Source: Symbiodinium natans
Lineage: Eukaryota > Sar > Dinophyceae > Suessiales > Symbiodiniaceae
DNA: 37,856 nt
Assembly: GCA_905221605.1 (NCBI GenBank)
Contig: CAJNDS010001056.1
Span: forward strand, 1-37,856
Reading direction: 5' to 3'
The notes under the pieces were generated by a model. The model was not told where the DNA came from, searched no databases, and saw only the letters and a list, made by a program, of their open reading frames with translations. Positions 20,454 to 29,550 of this stretch are shown here, in pieces; positions within the stretch are counted from its first letter, which is position 1; each line of letters starts with the position of its first letter. Made by a program: the position numbers and the translations under genes.

Positions 20454-20796
20454 AGCTCTCTCTCTCTTGTGGCTGTCTCGCTCGCGTTCTGCTGTGCTGG
20501 GCTACACTCCGCAGTGTGTAGGCAGACCATGCAGACTATACCCAGACCAGACACGTCTCAAGAATCTGCCTGCTGCATAAAATGGCTGGTGCGACGCTGC
20601 TAGCAGATCTGTGGGCCTCAAGCACTCTGAGCTGCACAGGCAGGCTAATCCATTTTCCTCGCAATGGCAGCCTTATACTTTGCCAAACTGTTGAGCTTCG
20701 CTCTAATACTCAGGGGAGCGGCACGTGGGCATGCCGAGCGCACGAGCAACTCCCCCTCACACTCACAGCAATGCCGGCCTTGCGACACGTATATGC

Positions 20797-21795
20797 CTAG
20801 CTGTCACTCTGCGCAGACACGGGCATGTTCTCGGCGTGGACTGAAGCCTGTGCAGCCCGGATGCTGGTGAGCGTGCCGTCCATGGAAACTCGGGCAGCCG
20901 TGAGTCGCTTCCGGCCCACGGCGCGGACAACGGTGTTCTTCTGGTTATGGTAGCGCTGGCAAACCTGCTGCACCGACTGCACACTGGTGCTGAGCGACGT
21001 AGTGTGCTCTGCTGCCTGCTGCTCGCTGAAGTCCTCGAGGAAACGCTTGCTGGTCATGATGACCTGGTCGAACCTGCCCTGTGCCGTCTCCAGGTCCTCC
21101 TTCAGCTTCGCGAGCTCAGCCATCTCAGGAATGTCACCAGCAAGTTCAGCGTCTCGCTCCACTTCCCGATGCTTGGCTAGCTCTGCGTGCACTTCCCGAT
21201 CCACGCGCGCAGCCTCTTTCATAAGGGCGGCGAAGTCTTGCCTGGCCTGGGACACGTTCACCACCGCCGCCGGCTTGCTGGACAAGCTGCCCAGGGAGCT
21301 GTCCGCTCGGAGCTCCTTGGCATGCAGGGTGGTGGCCGAGACTTCCTTGAGCGTCTCCTTGCTGAAGTACCACTCCTTGTAGCCTGCCTTGGCGTAGTTC
21401 GCGTTCCGATGGTCGCGGACAGGCAGGCCTTCAGTCAGCCAGCTGAGTTTCTGCTCTAGGTTGGGATCCTGCCAGCTGAGATGGTACGCCTGCATGATGC
21501 CATCCTTGTCCGCCCAGCCCTCGACGCTGCCCTCCTTGGCCTCGCTCATTTCTTTGACGGACTCGGAGACGGAGGCGTGCCAAGCCTTCATCTTCTTTCC
21601 GTTCTGCATGAACTCTGCGATCATGCTCCTCTTCCGGTCCTCACCGGCAGCACGGAACTCCAAAAGTTTCTCGCAGCGGAAGCTCTTCACTTCCTCATCT
21701 TCAGCTCTGGGCTCGTAGTAGAGCGCGTTCCACAAGGTCTTCGTCATGTCGCCGCTGCTCTTCGAAGCCTTGGAGCCGCGACCTTTCGGCGCCAT
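20797..21795 (-). CDS. uncharacterised cargo protein, 332 aa, coiled coil
   Basis: Full frame from MAPKGRGSK to a stop. The basic Ser/Lys-rich N-terminus is followed by a charged, Trp-containing region (LWNALYYEPR, GWADKDG, LSWQDPN, KEWYFSK). A long Glu/Lys/Ala-rich helical stretch (about residues 180-265) is probably a coiled coil. The tail is Ser/Gln-rich. I recognise no enzyme family. The basic start suggests a nuclear or nucleic-acid-associated protein, which is only a guess. Hairpin repeats lie 200-560 bp upstream of its start. Confidence 0.6.
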   Translation of the reverse strand: MAPKGRGSKASKSSGDMTKTLWNALYYEPRAEDEEVKSFRCEKLLEFRAAGEDRKRSMIAEFMQNGKKMKAWHASVSESVKEMSEAKEGSVEGWADKDGIMQAYHLSWQDPNLEQKLSWLTEGLPVRDHRNANYAKAGYKEWYFSKETLKEVSATTLHAKELRADSSLGSLSSKPAAVVNVSQARQDFAALMKEAARVDREVHAELAKHREVERDAELAGDIPEMAELAKLKEDLETAQGRFDQVIMTSKRFLEDFSEQQAAEHTTSLSTSVQSVQQVCQRYHNQKNTVVRAVGRKRLTAARVSMDGTLTSIRAAQASVHAENMPVSAQSDS

Positions 21796-22000
21796 GTCAA
21801 GGGCAAGCAGAGGCGGAGCGGGGAGTGTGCAAACGCAGAGGCTCGAGCAGGCTAGTCTAGATGCAGAGACTAAGTGTCACAGCTGCAACTGCGCATCAAC
21901 ACGTGCAACGTGAGTCCACCCATATGTGTAAACAACAACCCTTGCTGGTCCTGTGCGCCTGGTCGCCTCCGCCAATGTACCGCCGGTCAGCCTGAGCACC

Positions 22001-22354
22001 CGAGCATCTCTGCCTCGACACGTGTGTGCTGCTCCGGCCCCCCAACCGCCCGAGTGCGACGGGCACGCACGCCCACGTCGAGGCATCCCTGCCTCAGCCA
22101 CTCAGTTTCTGTGTACCCAACCTCCCGGGCATCACTGCCCGAGCCATTCAGTTTCCGTGTACCCAACCTCCCGGGCATCACTGCCCGAGCCATTCAGTTT
22201 CCGTGTACCCAACCTCCCGGGCATCACTGCCCGAGCCATTCAGTTTCCCGCCACCCAACCTCCCGGGCATCACTGCCCGAGCCATTCAGTTTCCCGCCAC
22301 CCAACCTCCCGGGCATCACTGCCCGGGCGTGCTTGGCCTCCAGGCATGTTCGCC
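22001..22354. repeat. hairpin cluster and 5 x 46-bp tandem repeat
   Basis: Short inverted repeats share GGCA-TCNC-TGCC. At 22080-22095 the stem is GAGGCA/TGCCTC. At 22126, 22172, 22218, 22264 and 22310 it is CGGGCA/TGCCCG, repeated every 46 bp in a tandem array (about 22096-22325). At 22339-22354 CAGGC/GCCTG flanks a different loop. A weaker copy begins at 22001. The frames that cross this block are repeat-derived. Confidence 0.85.
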
Positions 22355-22521
22355 TGCACCCCCTTGACCTTAGGCCGCGCCTGCGTGTACGTCCTCCGGG
22401 AGGTCGACCCATCCATCGACCGCCTCCAGGAAGGAGCATGACATGCGACAAGAATGCACTAGGGCTCACAGTATGCAACTCTCCAGTTTTTTTCCTGAAC
22501 ATCGCAATCTGTTCGCGTCTT

Positions 22522-22746
22522 CTACGCTGCGGACGTGTCTTTCTTCTTTGCAGCATCCCAATCCTGATACCAGCGTACAACACATTCCTCACAGTAGTGC
22601 GAGCCGTGCGGACGCAGTCCCAGATACATCTTTCGGCAGCACGGGCGGCCATGCTCTTCACAAAGCTGCCCACACTCGTCCTCTTTCTTCTCCACTTGGC
22701 GCTCCTCCTCGCTGCCCTCCTCCTCTCTCGAGCAACACTGACCCAT
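22522..22746 (-). CDS. small Cys-rich protein with predicted N-myristoylation (74 aa)
   Basis: Starts MGQCCS, a textbook Gly-2 N-myristoylation signal with adjacent Cys suited to palmitoylation. A Glu/Lys-rich linker follows, then a Cys/His-rich module (CGQLCEEHGRPCC … HYCEEC), which suggests a small zinc-binding fold at a membrane. The frame is open 23 codons further upstream, but that extension looks non-coding, so 22746 is preferred. The family is unknown. The gene lies between hairpin repeats and telomere-like DNA. Confidence 0.45.
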   Translation of the reverse strand: MGQCCSREEEGSEEERQVEKKEDECGQLCEEHGRPCCRKMYLGLRPHGSHYCEECVVRWYQDWDAAKKKDTSAA

Positions 22747-22910
22747 GCCGTGAGCAGGATCGAGGCAGCAGCACACACTTCTTTGTTTGAGCACACGTGG
22801 CTGCCACACACACACGTGCTTCCTGGCTCCTGCGCTAGTCAGTGCACATACTGCCAGGTTAACCCCATTCCTCCGGCGGGCCTGCTCGTCATAGTCCCGC
22901 GGTCCTGATC

Positions 22911-23040
22911 GGGGGGGGTGTCGGGGGCGGGAAAAGGAGAGAGGGGGAGTCCTTGGCTTTTAGACTGGGGGGGAGTTGGTGGCTCGGGCTTAACTGCTCC
23001 CTGCCAGAAGGCAAGGGGGGGGGGGGGAGGGGGGGTGGCG
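22911..23040 (+). repeat. G-rich low-complexity tract
   Basis: Several runs of 5-13 G (for example GGGGGGGG near 22911 and a run near 23011-23034), potentially G-quadruplex-forming on the + strand, next to the telomere-like block. Confidence 0.7.
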
Positions 23041-23186
23041 CCAAGGGGTCCTGGGTTTGCGGTCGTTAAAGGTCGAGGGGTCAAGGGAGCCTTTAGACGG
23101 GTGCTTCCGGTAAGGTATGGTTCTGGTTCTGGGTCTAAGGTTGAAGCCATCCCGCGTCCTTCTCCCCCCCTTCCTCCCTTACTCGG

Positions 23187-23515
23187 TTTAAACCCTAAAC
23201 CGTAAAGTGTAAACCCTAAACCCTAAACCCTAAACCCAAAACCCTAGACCCTAAACTCTAAAACCCTTAACCCTAAACCCCGAACCATAAATCCTAAACC
23301 CTGAACCCTAAACCCTAAACCATAAACCCCGAACTCTAGACCCAAGACCCTAAACCCCAAACCCTAAACCCTAAACCCCAAACCCCAAACCCTAAACCCC
23401 GAACTCTAGACCCAAAACCCTAAACCCTAAACCCTAAACTCTAAACACTAAACCCTAAACCCTAAACCCCGAACCCTAAACTCTAAACCCTAAACCCTAA
23501 ACCGAGGCCCGAAAA
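23187..23515 (+). repeat. interstitial telomere-like repeats (CCCTAAA), element 2 block 1
   Basis: Long run of CCCTAAA with frequent single-base variants (CCCCAAA, CTCTAAA, CCCCGAA). A more degenerate continuation runs from about 23580 to 23760. There is no gene in 22911-24790. Confidence 0.85.
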
Positions 23516-23779
23516 CGGAACCATAAACTATAAAAGATAAACCCTAGTCCTCAAGCACCGTCACACTTAAAAAAGAAAAAAACACAACCCCCAAACCCTA
23601 AACATGAAACCCTCAACCCCAAACCCTAAACCCTGAAACCCAAACTGCAAATCTCAAACCTTAAACCCCAGACCTTATATCCCAAACCGAGGACTCTAAC
23701 CTAATACTTGAAACCCCAAACTTTAAACTCTAAGACCCAAACTCAAAACTCTAAAGTTTACACCGAACCTCGAACCACG

Positions 23780-24480
23780 AGTCCGAACTAGTCAAGGCAC
23801 TGAGAACTGTACTTATGTTAGACGGTAAGGCAAGATCATGTAGAGATGTAATGCAATAGATAAGCTTAAGGAACTGAAGCAAGATACTAATGATATGTGT
23901 TAAAGTAATAATACATGTATTGTTTTCCAGTATTAAACTCTAGACAACACGTCTTTCCATCTGAAATTTTCAGATAAAAGTAAGATAATTAAGACATCAT
24001 TTTTCAGATAAAATTAAGATGGCCCGCAAATGGAAAAAAGCTTGTCTGAATTTTTCAGACGGATTTTTTCAGACAGATTTAAGATAATTAAGACAAGCAT
24101 TTTCAGACAGTTTTAAGATAAAATTAAGATACATTAAAGCAAACTCTACACCCACATAATTGTAAGTATAAATCACATATACTTATTAGACTAAGTTAAC
24201 ACTCCTCTACCCTACCTGCACATAGCTGTATTACTTTCAGGTAAATAAATAAACATACGACACAATCATGATTACATGATCTTATAAGATCATTATTTAT
24301 ACTACACTCTTCATACTTTTATGCTGAGCACATTCTTATGTTAACAGCTGCTACTTAATGTTTAAGTATGTAGAGTTTGTGCTTCATACTTAACAGTTAT
24401 ACTTTTTATATATCCTGCAGGGTTTCTTCATAGATTAAGTCTTTCGGTGATCGTAGTTAGGACTTTGGTGTTACGGTCTG
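23780..24480. other. AT-rich segment with TTCAGA hairpins
   Basis: Strongly AT-rich DNA sandwiched between telomere-like blocks. At 23959-23975 ATCTGAAA pairs with TTTCAGAT, and at 24044-24060 GTCTGAA pairs with TTCAGAC. Repeated TTTTCAGA and TTAAGATAA words fill 23960-24130. It may be a nested small element. No clear ends or target duplication were found. Confidence 0.5.
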
Positions 24481-24489
24481 AGTTATATT

Positions 24490-24780
24490 CCTAAACCCTA
24501 AACCCTAAACCCCAAACCCTAAACCCTGAGCCCTAAACCCTAAACCCTAAAACCTGAACCCTAAACCCTAAACCCTTAGGATATATTCCTAAACCCTCAA
24601 CCCCAAACCCAAAACCCTAAACCCTAAACCCTGAACCCTAAACCCTAAACCCTAAACCCTGAACTCTAGACGCAAAACCCTAGACCCTACACGCTAGTAC
24701 CCTCGGGCCTACACCCTCAACCCTAGACGCCAAACCCTAGACCCGGAGCCGCTACCCTAACTGCAAAACCATGAACCCTA
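24490..24780 (+). repeat. interstitial telomere-like repeats (CCCTAAA), element 2 block 2
   Basis: CCCTAAA repeats becoming degenerate towards 24780, in the same orientation as block 1. Confidence 0.85.
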
Positions 24781-24918
24781 TGAGCCCTTCACCCTCCGCA
24801 CTTCACCCGAGCCCGCACCCTGACGTGCCTCCTTAGAGCTGCATGGTCTTCACGGCCAGAGCACAGGTCGTCCAGCCTGGCAAAACCGCACAGAGCAGTG
24901 TGTGCAGTTAAGTGGTCT

Positions 24919-25056
24919 CTGGGCATCTCTGCCACTACCTGCGCCTCGACACGAGTAAGGCCCGCCACCCATCCTCCCGGGCATCCCTGCCACGGGCGCC
25001 TCCTCTCCCCTGCAGCATCCCTGCCGCGATTCCTTCCCCTGCGGCATCTCTGCTGC
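24919..25056. repeat. hairpin cluster, degenerate copies
   Basis: Four copies of the GGCATCNCTGCC family: GGGCATCTCTGCC near 24921, CCCGGGCATCCCTGCCACGGG-like near 24977, GCAGCATCCCTGC near 25012 and GCGGCATCTCTGCTGC near 25040. They lie 3' of the gene at 25333-26340. The rest of 24790-25332 shows nothing supportable. Confidence 0.65.
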
Positions 25057-25332
25057 TTGCTCCGGCTCTGTCTGCTCGGACCGAGCCACTTCTCGTACTC
25101 CTCGATGACGTTGCCTGCGCGCACAAGTATGTGCATCAATGCACTATGTGCTGTCAAAGCCGTTCCACGCGTGCAATCTTTCAACTGCTTGCATCCGCTC
25201 AGCGATGGCTCCTGCAAGCTAGCCTGCCTGGAAGAGTGCACACTACTCACGACTTAGCTTTCCCGAGTCTGCAGCTACCCGTATGTCCTACACACGTAGA
25301 CGCTTGCAATGCTCGATCTAGGTCAGCCCCTG

Positions 25333-26340
25333 CTACTTCCAGTATGGCATGTGAAACTCGATGCCGTGCTTGCCCAAATCTGTACGGAGGGCAGCGTTTT
25401 CCGCGCACCAAAGATTGGGACATTTGAGAGCGTGCCAGATATCGGCGTCCTTCAGGTGGACCCATGGTGGGCCGCTGTAATACGACTTGGCCCAATAGAT
25501 CTTGCGCTGGCAGGCATTACACCACCTGCCGTACCGACGTTCGAACTTCTCCATCTCGGACACAGTCGCCTGCTGCTTCTCAGCAGCCTGCTTCTTGTCG
25601 GCGTCCTCGGCCGCATCCTGGGCCGCATCCTTGATGCTCAAACGGGCCGCGCCGCCCTCTTTCTTGCTGGCAGGGGCAGCAGTAGCGGCATCCTCTGCCT
25701 GGCTCTTGCTGGCGTCGGCATCCTCCGCTTTCTTGCTGGACGTGGCCCTGACATGCCTCCGAAGCTTGCGGCGCTTCTCGGCAGGCTCGGCCGGCTCGGC
25801 TGGGTCGGCCGGCACAGCTTCCGCCACAGGCATCGTGCTCTTTGCCCGCTTCTTCTTCTTCTTCGCGGATTCTTTGCCAGCCTTCTCCTCCTCCGCAGAC
25901 GCTGCGCCAGCTTTCTTTCCCTCCGCTGACTCCTTGGCAGCTTTCTTCTCCTCCGCTTTCTTTGCAGCTTTCTTCTCCGCCGCCTCCTTTGCGGCCTCCT
26001 TGGCTTGGCTCTCCATGAGTGCTTGCCGCTCTAAGCGATCCGCTTCCGTCTTCGCGGCCAGCTCCACCACGGGATCCTCCTCGTCCTCCTCATCTTCTTC
26101 TTCTTCTTCTTCTTCGTCTTCACACTCTTCTTCCGCAGCTGCATCCTGTGCACGTGCTCGCTGCACAGCAGCGCGCATTTCCATAGTTGCGTTCTCCATG
26201 TCGTGCGCGAACAAGTCTTGCAGATGTGCGGGCGTTAAGCTTTCCCTCCACGTCACGAAGGAACCCTGCGGCTTTCCCAGCCGCAGCCAGTGCTGGCGCA
26301 TGTAGGAGCGCTTGTCACAGGGCTTGTGGCCGGCAGGCAT
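25333..26340 (-). CDS. uncharacterised cargo protein, acidic/Lys-rich with C-terminal Cys pairs (335 aa)
   Basis: From MPAGHKPCDK. The N-terminal part has conserved-looking Trp and basic residues (1-60). An almost pure Glu/Asp tract covers about 71-89 and a Lys/Ala/Glu-rich probable coiled coil 100-170. A basic cluster KRRKLRR (189-195) could be a nuclear localisation signal. The C-terminal 80 residues are ordered and Trp/Tyr-rich, with C274-x2-C277 and C307-x4-C312, possibly a zinc-binding module. The frame is open to an upstream Met at 26445, but that extension is Cys-rich and unlike the rest. Charged tracts of this kind are common in dinoflagellate proteins. Function unknown. Confidence 0.6.
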   Translation of the reverse strand: MPAGHKPCDKRSYMRQHWLRLGKPQGSFVTWRESLTPAHLQDLFAHDMENATMEMRAAVQRARAQDAAAEEECEDEEEEEEEDEEDEEDPVVELAAKTEADRLERQALMESQAKEAAKEAAEKKAAKKAEEKKAAKESAEGKKAGAASAEEEKAGKESAKKKKKRAKSTMPVAEAVPADPAEPAEPAEKRRKLRRHVRATSSKKAEDADASKSQAEDAATAAPASKKEGGAARLSIKDAAQDAAEDADKKQAAEKQQATVSEMEKFERRYGRWCNACQRKIYWAKSYYSGPPWVHLKDADIWHALKCPNLWCAENAALRTDLGKHGIEFHMPYWK

Positions 26341-26563
26341 GGTGAAACAAACACCGAATGCTCGAGCAAGCAAAATGCAACCTGACCGGAAAGCTGGCTG
26401 CTTGCAACGATCACATGATGAAATCGCACGCCTGCTCATATACATATATATGCATCAATTGCAGGATCGAGCTTTACTGGGCGCGCCTCGGACGGCATCA
26501 TCACGGCCGGCGGATCCCGAAGATGTGGCAGCCCCGCCAGCCCTCCCTCATGCATCGTCCAGA

Positions 26564-26825
26564 CTGGCATCACTGCCAGCGGACGCGTTGCCAGATCTCG
26601 ATCCTTCAGGTGGAGAGCTGGCATCACTGCCAGCTCTCCTATACGCATCGGATCTTGGAGATCAGGCATCACTGCCCGCCCTCCTTGCCGCTTCCTTGAC
26701 GTGAGGCACGACGCCGCGTATCCTCGAGGCATCACTGCCCGGTCCAAATCTCCTTGAGCTATCCGTGAGATCATGCAGGCATCCCTGCCCGCGCGCGTCC
26801 ATGCGAGCAGCATCACTGCCAGCTC
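26564..26825. repeat. hairpin cluster with 12-bp perfect stem
   Basis: Six copies of the GGCA-TCNC-TGCC family lie 220-490 bp upstream of the gene at 25333-26340. At 26564-26579 the stem is CTGGCA/TGCCAG. At 26612-26639 GGAGAGCTGGCA pairs perfectly with TGCCAGCTCTCC around loop TCAC. Shorter copies lie near 26665, 26728 and 26778. Near 26804-26825 the arms are GCGAGC…GCTCGC. The rest of 26341-27110 holds no supportable gene. Confidence 0.85.
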
Positions 26826-27110
26826 GCCTCCCTGATCGCCACAGTTCTGTCTTGTCATAGACCTAACCAAACCCGACCTGCAAACCGGAGTGCGTGCTTC
26901 TGTCTACACAATGCACGGGCGCAACAGAATAAATGGCAGGCATGCAAGCGACGACCCTAAAGCAAGTACTAGACACGCACAGCTGCAGGTGTTGTTGCCA
27001 GCGCACATGCACGAGGGGCACTCATGAGGCGTGAAACCTCGGATCTACTGCGTGTATTATCACACGCACAGGACGAGCATGATTTGAATTGCAAATTGAC
27101 TAAAAGAAAC

Positions 27111-27695
27111 CTACATCGGAACCGAGCTCAGTCGGCGTCGCTTGCCGTCGGACTCGGAGTCGTCATCCAAGCAGCCGCCGCCTCGGGCTCGGGGGAGTGA
27201 GGCTGGCAGCCCAGCCGGAGTCGGCAAGAGAGCATTGCTGAGAGCATTGCTGGCGCTCTGGAGCTTCTGCTTCATGTCCTTGTTCGTCGGGCGCCGACCC
27301 TTGTAGTTCTTGTAGTCCAGGAGGCCTTGCTCCACTCCTTCCACCACAGCAACGTGCTGCTGCAGGTCCCGCTGTCGCAGCTCCGGCAGCAAGACGACAC
27401 ATCGGGCCAGGAACTTCTTCTCCGGCGCACTGAGTCGACGCTCCGCCTCTGCACCATGAGGCCGGTCCGGCAGTGCGTCCTCCTGCCAGTCCAAAGCCTC
27501 AGTGGAAGAGTCATCCAAGGATGCAGGAGTGCTGCAAGCAGACTCCGTGCTGCTGCCCACACATATGGGCGCAGACGCCGCAGCCGCGCTCCGGCTCAAG
27601 TCGGCAAAGAGTGTCTTCAGGTCTCGCATCTTCAGCGCGTCCCCGCCGACGAACACGACGACCTCGCCCCTCTGGACATCCCGAACCGCCCGCAT
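27111..27695 (-). CDS. uncharacterised cargo protein, 194 aa
   Basis: From MRAVRDVQRGEVVVF. A short beta-like start (VVVFVGGDALKMRDL) is followed by a Ser/Ala-rich linker. A helical region has LPELRQRDLQQHVAVVEG and a YKNYKGRRPTNKDMKQKL block, and the Ser/Asp/Arg tail contains KRRR. The frame is open to 27821, but the upstream part is hydrophobic and Cys-rich. It ends in a pyrimidine-rich GGTTTGTTTAG just before this start, so a 3' splice site or non-coding leader is likely. Family unknown. Confidence 0.5.
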   Translation of the reverse strand: MRAVRDVQRGEVVVFVGGDALKMRDLKTLFADLSRSAAAASAPICVGSSTESACSTPASLDDSSTEALDWQEDALPDRPHGAEAERRLSAPEKKFLARCVVLLPELRQRDLQQHVAVVEGVEQGLLDYKNYKGRRPTNKDMKQKLQSASNALSNALLPTPAGLPASLPRARGGGCLDDDSESDGKRRRLSSVPM

Positions 27696-27906
27696 GACCG
27701 CAAGACTATACCTAAACAAACCACAGAGCCCGAACAGTAGGAAACTTGAACCAGCACAAAAGCATGCAAAGTGCCGGGACATGCTGCACAACAGCTCGTG
27801 CCCGCAATGCAGACCCATCATGTCATGCGTGTCTCAGGCAGCACAAGTTCGAAGTCGTTGAAAGCAAAATTGGCAACATTGCATGTACACTATTGCAGCG
27901 GCTCAC

Positions 27907-29409
27907 TCAGCGGGAGGCTTGTAGGCATGCTCGTCTGTCTCGGAGCACGGTCCGACTATTCTCCCAAGTGCGCTCGTCTGTGACTCCCTTCATCAAGCTT
28001 TCGGTGAACGTCAGCATGTCGCGGATCACCTGTCCGTGATTAGCTCGCTCGCAGCCAATGATAAGCTTGGAACTGCCGCATGGGAACACGGCTTGTAGGT
28101 AGCTTTTCTTGGTGGCGCAGGTCTGCTTCACCTTCACGACAGTCCAGGGCGTCTGGCTGGCTGGTTTTTTCATATTTGCTGACGGCTTCTTCAGAGTACC
28201 CCCCAGAGCCGCCGCTGCTGCCGGCTTCTTGGTGCCCATCTTGCTCGCAGCCGCAGGCTTCTTTCGGGAATTCTTCCCGTGCTCCATTGCGTTCGTGTCA
28301 GGGACCATCGAGCTGCCACCCATGCTGCCACTTCTGGTTGGCAGGATGCCCCTGGCTGGCGTGCACAAGTCCACGACGTCTTGCGTTCCTGTTCTTGGCG
28401 TGTCAGAGATCCACATGACGGGTGGCCTTTTGGCGCGAAGACGAAGTCCTCCTGCTGGGCTGCCGCCTGTCCGCAAACGCTTCGGCGTTTGGGTGGACTC
28501 AGGGCGACTCACGGTCCCGGCATCCGCAGGCAACGCCTCCTCGTCTAGCGGCGCAGGAATGGTGCTGTGCTCACTCTCCGCCTGCTCAGGCATGCTCACA
28601 TGGCCCGAACCCGAACTGTGGTCGATGTGTTGCGGTGTCGTAGGCTGCGTGATGACGGTGCTCAGAGTCCCCTTGCCGTCCTGGATCGACATATGCAAAA
28701 AAAAATGCCACTGTGCACTAAACATCCAGGAAGAACTTTCTATGAATGCATGCATGCTTATAACCAGAAGAACACGACTGCTACGCCCCACCTCCTTCTC
28801 GCGATCCCGCTTGCGTGGGGCGAGGGGGCTCTCCTGCGAGAGCGTTGTCGGCTTGAGTGGAGCAGCTGCAGTCTGCCCCGTGCCAGCCTCTGCGGGCCCG
28901 GACGTGGACTGGACGAGGATGTCACGGATGCGAGTCATGTCACCCCGAGCCTGCCCGCCGAGACCACGGACGACGCAGTCGAACTTCTCCACGGTTTTGA
29001 GCTGCCGAATATGGCACAACATCACCATGGCCGTCTGCGCCCAGCGGCCAGCCATGACGTCGTCGCCAACGGGCGGCTGCGCAGGCGCCCACACAGATGC
29101 CTGGTCGGTCTGGACGATCCTGGCGTGCACGGTCGAGATAGCTTCTTTCAGCTGGAGCCACTTAATCTCACCTTCGGGCGAGCTTCTCAGGAATGCAAAG
29201 AGCACCGGTGCCAGCTTGGCGAGGAGAGCGCCTCTGGGCGCTTGCGACGCTTTCAACGCATCGTAGATGTCCACTGCGAGCGGATGCTGCATCTCTTCTT
29301 TCCAGTCGCGCCACACCCGCTCCAAGTCGACAGCAAGAGCCACTGTGTCTATGTCTTTCACTGCCGCGCGGCGGGCCATGTTCGGCATGGCAGCAGCTGG
29401 CGTCTTCAT
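27907..29409 (-). CDS. uncharacterised cargo protein, dinoflagellate-style (500 aa, possible intron)
   Basis: From MKTPAAAMPN, with MARRAAVKD as an alternative start. The helical N-terminal half contains WRDWKEEMQHP and FDCVVRGLGGQARGDMTRIR. The linker is Pro/Ser/Thr-rich. Then come KKPAAA-type repeats (SRKKPAAASK, TKKPAAAAAL, LKKPSANMKKPAS) and a conserved-looking end with ATKKSYLQ and SSKLIIGCERANHGQVIRDML. From memory, such KKPAA stretches followed by a KKSY…KLI domain are common in Symbiodiniaceae proteins. The segment 28681-28791 (111 bp, in frame) looks like an intron: GT at its 5' end and a T9 tract and CAG at its 3' end. Removing it gives 463 aa. Function unknown. Confidence 0.6.
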   Translation of the reverse strand: MKTPAAAMPNMARRAAVKDIDTVALAVDLERVWRDWKEEMQHPLAVDIYDALKASQAPRGALLAKLAPVLFAFLRSSPEGEIKWLQLKEAISTVHARIVQTDQASVWAPAQPPVGDDVMAGRWAQTAMVMLCHIRQLKTVEKFDCVVRGLGGQARGDMTRIRDILVQSTSGPAEAGTGQTAAAPLKPTTLSQESPLAPRKRDREKEVGRSSRVLLVISMHAFIESSSWMFSAQWHFFLHMSIQDGKGTLSTVITQPTTPQHIDHSSGSGHVSMPEQAESEHSTIPAPLDEEALPADAGTVSRPESTQTPKRLRTGGSPAGGLRLRAKRPPVMWISDTPRTGTQDVVDLCTPARGILPTRSGSMGGSSMVPDTNAMEHGKNSRKKPAAASKMGTKKPAAAAALGGTLKKPSANMKKPASQTPWTVVKVKQTCATKKSYLQAVFPCGSSKLIIGCERANHGQVIRDMLTFTESLMKGVTDERTWENSRTVLRDRRACLQASR

Positions 29410-29550
29410 CGCGCAAAAGCAGGCCGACTATATGCGAACTCGAGCAGAGAAAAATGCCTCCGTGTGCAACGCATCCTAACACAGCAGTCGCAGATCAGCC
29501 AACAAATGAGATCTCCATGTCTCGTTCCATCCGGAACTACTTCTTATCTT

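Noticed and set aside
20578-20590. Dinoflagellate spliced-leader relic (AAAATGGCT on the plus strand)
   Set aside because: Only about nine bases match the leader and the GAGCC part is absent. A similar weak match (TAGCCACTTGCGCC) upstream of Rep is also too short.
21874-22908. 344-aa plus-strand open frame
   Set aside because: It is built on the 46-bp tandem repeat and runs antisense to the small Cys-rich gene.
24789-25250. 153-aa minus-strand open frame
   Set aside because: It overlaps a hairpin cluster and translates as Arg/Gly/Ala-rich repeat peptide. Only a short middle piece looks protein-like and it has no support.
26436-26870. 144-aa minus-strand open frame
   Set aside because: It is made largely of translated hairpin repeats (recurrent LAVMPxW peptides).
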